Shown here piece by piece: positions 52,881 through 55,842 of a stretch of 55,842 bases of DNA. Within the stretch, counting starts at the first letter, position 1. The number at the start of each line of letters is the position of its first letter. The notes beneath the pieces are model-generated. The model worked only from the letters and a program-made list of their open reading frames with translations, had not been told where the DNA came from and searched no databases. This stretch comes from Clostridia bacterium (GTDB lineage: Bacteria; Bacillota; Clostridia; Lachnospirales; Lachnospiraceae), in the NCBI GenBank assembly GCA_910575245.1, contig CAJTEN010000031.1:1-55842 (forward strand), given 5' to 3'. A program made the translations under genes and the position numbers.

Positions 52881-52893
52881 AGAGGTATGGCTT

Positions 52894-53376
52894 ATGGCTA
52901 TGAACCAGAGTGGCGCACAGATATTATTACAGAGCCTGGAGAAGAAAACACAGCTGCTTGACAAGATGATTGAGCAGAACAGTGTGCAGGAAGAGATCCT
53001 GAAGCAGGAAGAACTGGATATGGATGTCTTTGATGAGGCTATTAATAAACAAGGGACTTACCTGGAAGAACTGGACAGACTGGATCAGGGATTCGAGGCA
53101 GTGTATGACCGGGTTCGGGAAGAACTGCTGCAGGATAAGAGCCGCTATCGCGCCGAGATCGCGCGCATGAAAGAGCTGATCCAGCAGATCACCGATAAGA
53201 TCGTGACGATCAATGCAGGCAATATGCGTAATAAGACGCTGGCGGAGAACCAGTTTAAGAAGAAGAGAATTTCCATTGGCGCCGGTTCGTCGAAGAATAA
53301 GGCAGCCAGGAATTATTATAACAATATGAATAATCTTAATTTTGTGTCACCGCAGTTTTATGATAGTAAGAAGTAG
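52894..53376 (+). CDS. fliT: FliT-like flagellar protein
   Basis: 160 aa. It is almost wholly helical and coiled (QILLQSLEKKTQLLDKMIEQ, VFDEAINKQGTYLEELDRLD, YRAEIARMKELIQQITDKIV) and ends in a basic, Asn-rich tail (NKAARNYYNNMNNLNFV). The position directly after fliS is that of the FliT export chaperone, which protects FliD and in some species controls flagellar transcription; size and helical content agree. FlgN-type chaperones look alike, so the symbol is given on context. ATG 52894 follows AGAGAGG. Confidence 0.65.
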   Translation: MAMNQSGAQILLQSLEKKTQLLDKMIEQNSVQEEILKQEELDMDVFDEAINKQGTYLEELDRLDQGFEAVYDRVREELLQDKSRYRAEIARMKELIQQITDKIVTINAGNMRNKTLAENQFKKKRISIGAGSSKNKAARNYYNNMNNLNFVSPQFYDSKK

Positions 53377-53566
53377 ACGGTTAAATATTTGAAATAATGT
53401 AAGATTCAGATTCAGATGTAATATGACAGAACAGGATTGTCGGGTTAGAGAATATTATAGTTGACGGCATGGGAATTTCGTTTTGGCAGTGCAGAAGTTG
53501 CCGTATATGGCTCCGGCAAGAGCCGGAAACAGGAATTTATTATGTCGTTTACTATAAGTATTAAGG

Positions 53567-53598
53567 ATAAGCTCATGTTAATATGGGCTTATTTTTAT
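53567..53598 (+). terminator. terminator after the fliS-fliT-like pair
   Basis: ATAAGCTCAT (53567-53576) pairs with ATGGGCTTAT (53583-53592) with one mismatch, followed by TTTTAT. The remaining intergenic space (53377-53695) has a small GGCTC/GAGCC hairpin near 53505 but no gene. Confidence 0.7.
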
Positions 53599-53695
53599 GA
53601 GCATTGAGTGATATATTCAGACATTATTGTAGTTGGACATACTGGTTCGCAGAAGTAAATTTCTCTGAAACAGCCGGGGAGCAGGAGCAAAAACA

Positions 53696-54793
53696 ATGAA
53701 TACAAAACAGGTTGCCTTTATTATCTGCACAAACAACATGCAGTATTATAGTGAATGTGTCAGGTATATACAGGATCTATATGTGCCGCCGGGATATGAT
53801 ATAGATATTATCTGCATACAGGATGCCGATTCCATGGCGCAGGGATACAATGCCGGGATGAAGGCGAGCGGTGCGTTTTATAAGGTATACATCCATCAGG
53901 ATACTTTTATTCTAAACAAGAACTTCCTGTGCGGTATTTTGGATATCTTTAATAAAGATGAAAGTATCGGGATGATTGGTGTTTTGGGAGCAAGAGAACT
54001 CCCGCGCGATGCGGACTGTTATTTGAAATGGGATACCGGCAGGTTAGTTGCCTATAGCGGTGAAAAGGCGTATGATCTGGATGTGTATCAAGATAGAGAA
54101 GAAGCGTATATTGAGGTGAAGGCTATTGACGGGCTCATCATGATTACGCAGACAGATATACCCTGGCGGGAAGATATCCTGGACGGCTGGGATTTTTACG
54201 ATATTTCACAGTCGCTGGAAATGAACCGGAAAGGTTATAAAGTAGTGATCCCCTATCAGAAAGACCCATGGTGTTATCATGATTGTGGAGTAAGTGAGAT
54301 TGGGAAATACCATTTCTACCGCCATAAGATGATAGAAGAGTATTCACAATATTTCACAGCAGATGAAAAGACAGAGTCAGAAAATTCCGGAGTACAACAA
54401 CAAAGACGGGAGGAAATAGGCAGAATCCGTTCAGGCATGATAAGGCTTATTGCCGCAGGAGCATATGATGAACTTACCAAGATTGTGAAATCTGTCCGTG
54501 ATTCTTTGCCGGAGGATACATATATTCGCGAAATAGCGAATTTGATGGAAATTTATTTCCGGGAGAAGAAATCTGATAACAATTTCAGTGAATGGTGGCT
54601 GTTAAGAGACTGGGAACAGATCTATGAATATTACAGTTGGATAAGGTTTGTGGTATTGAGGCTTGGATACCAAAGGGAAGATGAGCGTATAGCCGAAGTT
54701 GAGATGCTGGTAAAGGAAGGGCGAATCTCCAGAGAAGCTGTCAGATATATAGCTGTTACTACAGTGGGCAGCATAGAGAATATTAATTTGTAA
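53696..54793 (+). CDS. GT-A glycosyltransferase (StrF/Glyco_tranf_2_5 type)
   Basis: 365 aa. The first about 220 residues are a family-2-like GT-A domain of the StrF type: VAFIICTNNMQYYSECVRYI, IQDADSMAQGYNAGMKASG, KVYIHQDTFILNKNFLCGIL (DxD-like HQD), GMIGVLGAREL, VKAIDGLIMITQTDIPWRED and GWDFYDISQSLEMNRKGY. The C-terminal about 130 residues are helical. Such enzymes beside flagellin genes add sugars to flagellin. The flagellin gene starts 201 bp downstream with its own promoter. GGGGAGCAGGAG precedes the ATG. Confidence 0.83.
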   Translation: MNTKQVAFIICTNNMQYYSECVRYIQDLYVPPGYDIDIICIQDADSMAQGYNAGMKASGAFYKVYIHQDTFILNKNFLCGILDIFNKDESIGMIGVLGARELPRDADCYLKWDTGRLVAYSGEKAYDLDVYQDREEAYIEVKAIDGLIMITQTDIPWREDILDGWDFYDISQSLEMNRKGYKVVIPYQKDPWCYHDCGVSEIGKYHFYRHKMIEEYSQYFTADEKTESENSGVQQQRREEIGRIRSGMIRLIAAGAYDELTKIVKSVRDSLPEDTYIREIANLMEIYFREKKSDNNFSEWWLLRDWEQIYEYYSWIRFVVLRLGYQREDERIAEVEMLVKEGRISREAVRYIAVTTVGSIENINL

Positions 54794-54834
54794 CAGCAGG
54801 ATATCAGAATTTGAAATAATTTCGAAAAAAAAAC

Positions 54835-54860
54835 TAAATTAAAATGGTGAAAATCCGATA
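54835..54860 (+). promoter_or_regulatory. sigma-28 promoter of the flagellin gene
   Basis: TAAA (54835-54838), 16 nt, CCGATA (54855-54860); same layout as the flgM promoter. It predicts a leader of about 127 nt before the flagellin start. Confidence 0.75.
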
Positions 54861-54954
54861 CATATAATGAGTGGAATCGAACAATTCTACTCAGAGTAAA
54901 AATGAGCCCGACGGTAGCGTACGAACCGAAGGGTTTATTATGAAAAGTAAATAA

Positions 54955-54986
54955 GTGGCAGGGAAGCCACATAATATTCAAGGAGG
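54955..54986 (+). promoter_or_regulatory. CsrA-binding leader of flagellin mRNA
   Basis: GTGGC-AGGGAA-GCCAC (54955-54970) forms a 5-bp hairpin that presents AGGGA in its loop, the form CsrA prefers, and 10 nt later the Shine-Dalgarno AAGGAGG (54980-54986) contains a second AAGGA. This two-site layout is what CsrA needs to bridge and block ribosome binding, as established for hag in Bacillus subtilis; fliW and csrA are encoded at 46.8-47.5 kb. Confidence 0.7.
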
Positions 54987-54994
54987 AATATACT

Positions 54995-55842
54995 ATGGTA
55001 GTACAGCACAACATTACAGCAATGAATTCTAACAGAATGCTTGGCCTTACAACAAGCGCACAGGCTAAGTCCACAGAGAAGTTATCATCCGGATACAAGA
55101 TCAACCGTGCAGCAGATGATGCAGCAGGCTTATCCATTTCCGAGAAGATGAGAAGACAGATCAGAGGACTTACCCAGGCATCTGCAAACGCTCAGGACGG
55201 TATCTCCTGTGTACAGACAGCAGAAGGTGCATTGAACGAAGTACAGGATATGCTTCAGAGAATGAACGAGCTGGCAGTTAAAGGTGAGAACGGCACACTG
55301 ACATCTACAGACCGCAGCTACATCCAGTCTGAGGTTAAGCAGCTGATGAGCGAGATCGACCGTGTACAGAGCACAACCACATTCAATGAGCAGAGTCTGT
55401 TGGATGGTTCCTTCTCTAACAAGGGACTTCAGGTTGGAGCAGAGTCCGGACAGCATATCAGTATCACAATCAAGAATATGAATACCAATGAGCTGATTGC
55501 GAATGCAGTTGCTAAGGGAACGACATTTGGTGTCTCCAACACAGAGTCCAAGAACACGCAGAGCTCAGACTCAGCTAACTATGCTGATGCAAACCTTACT
55601 GATGGAAAGAAAACTTTTGCTTCCAATCTGTTATCTAAGTTCTATACATTTGATTCAGGCAAGGTTGTAGACACGGCAGTTAAGGGAGAAATGGGTAATC
55701 TCGATAATAAAAAGGGAGAGACTAAGAGTGCGTTGACAGATGCACCTACAGCAGCAGACTTTGCAGCATTGAATGCATTTGCTAAGAGCGCGATCAAAGA
55801 TGTATCCCAGCAGCGTTCCGATCTCGGTGCAATCCAGAACAG
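54995..55842 (+). CDS. hag: flagellin, 5' part (runs off the window)
   Basis: At least 282 codons are present, with no stop before the window edge. The N-terminal D0/D1 domain is classical: VVQHNITAMNSNRMLGLTTS, KSTEKLSSGYKINRAADDAA, GLSISEKMRRQIRGLTQASA, AQDGISCVQTAEGALNEVQD, MLQRMNELAVKGENGTLTST. The last includes the QRMNELAV stretch recognised by TLR5 and by IgA in Lachnospiraceae flagellins. After residue about 150 the variable domain begins, rich in Ser/Thr/Asn and Lys (possible glycosylation sites). The end region KSAIKDVSQQRSDLGAIQN is the start of the conserved C-terminal D1. ATG 54995 follows AAGGAGG. Confidence 0.95.
   Translation, partial: MVVQHNITAMNSNRMLGLTTSAQAKSTEKLSSGYKINRAADDAAGLSISEKMRRQIRGLTQASANAQDGISCVQTAEGALNEVQDMLQRMNELAVKGENGTLTSTDRSYIQSEVKQLMSEIDRVQSTTTFNEQSLLDGSFSNKGLQVGAESGQHISITIKNMNTNELIANAVAKGTTFGVSNTESKNTQSSDSANYADANLTDGKKTFASNLLSKFYTFDSGKVVDTAVKGEMGNLDNKKGETKSALTDAPTAADFAALNAFAKSAIKDVSQQRSDLGAIQN

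Overview
The window comes from a motile, Gram-positive gut Clostridium-type bacterium, most likely a Lachnospiraceae member (Roseburia/Eubacterium-like). The evidence is a late flagellar cluster with fliW-csrA, a flagellin with the family-typical N-terminus, sigma-28 (SigD) promoters, a YesMN-type two-component system beside a sugar ABC importer, and Tn916/IME-type mobilisation genes.

Layout. 1-3148: insertion sequences, namely the 3' part of an IS66 transposase whose first catalytic Asp appears lost, a gene remnant, and a complete IS4-family element with a frameshifted transposase. 3.2-11 kb: a defence-like accessory region. It holds an AbiEi/AbiEii operon with a palindromic operator, a methyltransferase stub, a small HTH protein, a frameshifted AAA-like ATPase/PD-(D/E)XK gene, two tandem 48-aa paralogous micro-genes, then a two-gene operon of a degenerate HsdM-like protein fused to an HsdS-like target-recognition domain and a TIR protein, followed by a Schlafen-like stub. 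11-18.3 kb: remnant of an integrative mobilisable element, all on the minus strand (truncated dnaC, replisome organiser, Cys-rich protein, relaxase, MobC, HTH and sigma genes, BlaR1/BlaI-like pair with broken blaI). 18.3-27 kb: two palindromic elements, an intact ATPase/PD-(D/E)XK gene, an MFS transporter, a ruined alpha-L-fucosidase, a glycerate kinase, an AIM24-family protein and an alpha/beta hydrolase. 27-34 kb: YesN/YesM divergent from a sugar-binding lipoprotein and two permeases. 34-40.5 kb: a palindromic element, a truncated third ATPase paralogue, and a response regulator/kinase/ABC module of BceRS-AB type. 40.7-55.8 kb: flagellar genes flgM-flgN-flgK-flgK-flgL-fliW-csrA, a glycosyltransferase, flaG-fliD, fliS-fliT-like, a second glycosyltransferase and the 5' part of flagellin.

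How they work together. In the flagellar part FlgM restrains sigma-28, FlgN/FliS/FliT-like proteins escort late substrates, FlgK/FlgL form the hook-filament junction, FliD caps the filament, and FliW-CsrA should control flagellin translation; the flagellin leader shows a matching GGA-in-loop hairpin and a GGA-containing Shine-Dalgarno. The two glycosyltransferases are placed to modify flagellin.

Best candidates for something undescribed: (1) the pseudo-HsdM/TRD plus TIR operon at 8352-10935; (2) the tandem 48-aa micro-genes at 7375-7775; (3) a family of palindromic dispersed elements sharing GTWACWRTTCA-type ends, two of whose ends bracket the micro-genes. Single-base homopolymer indels break several accessory genes, whereas the flagellar and transport genes are intact, which argues for real decay but does not exclude sequencing error.
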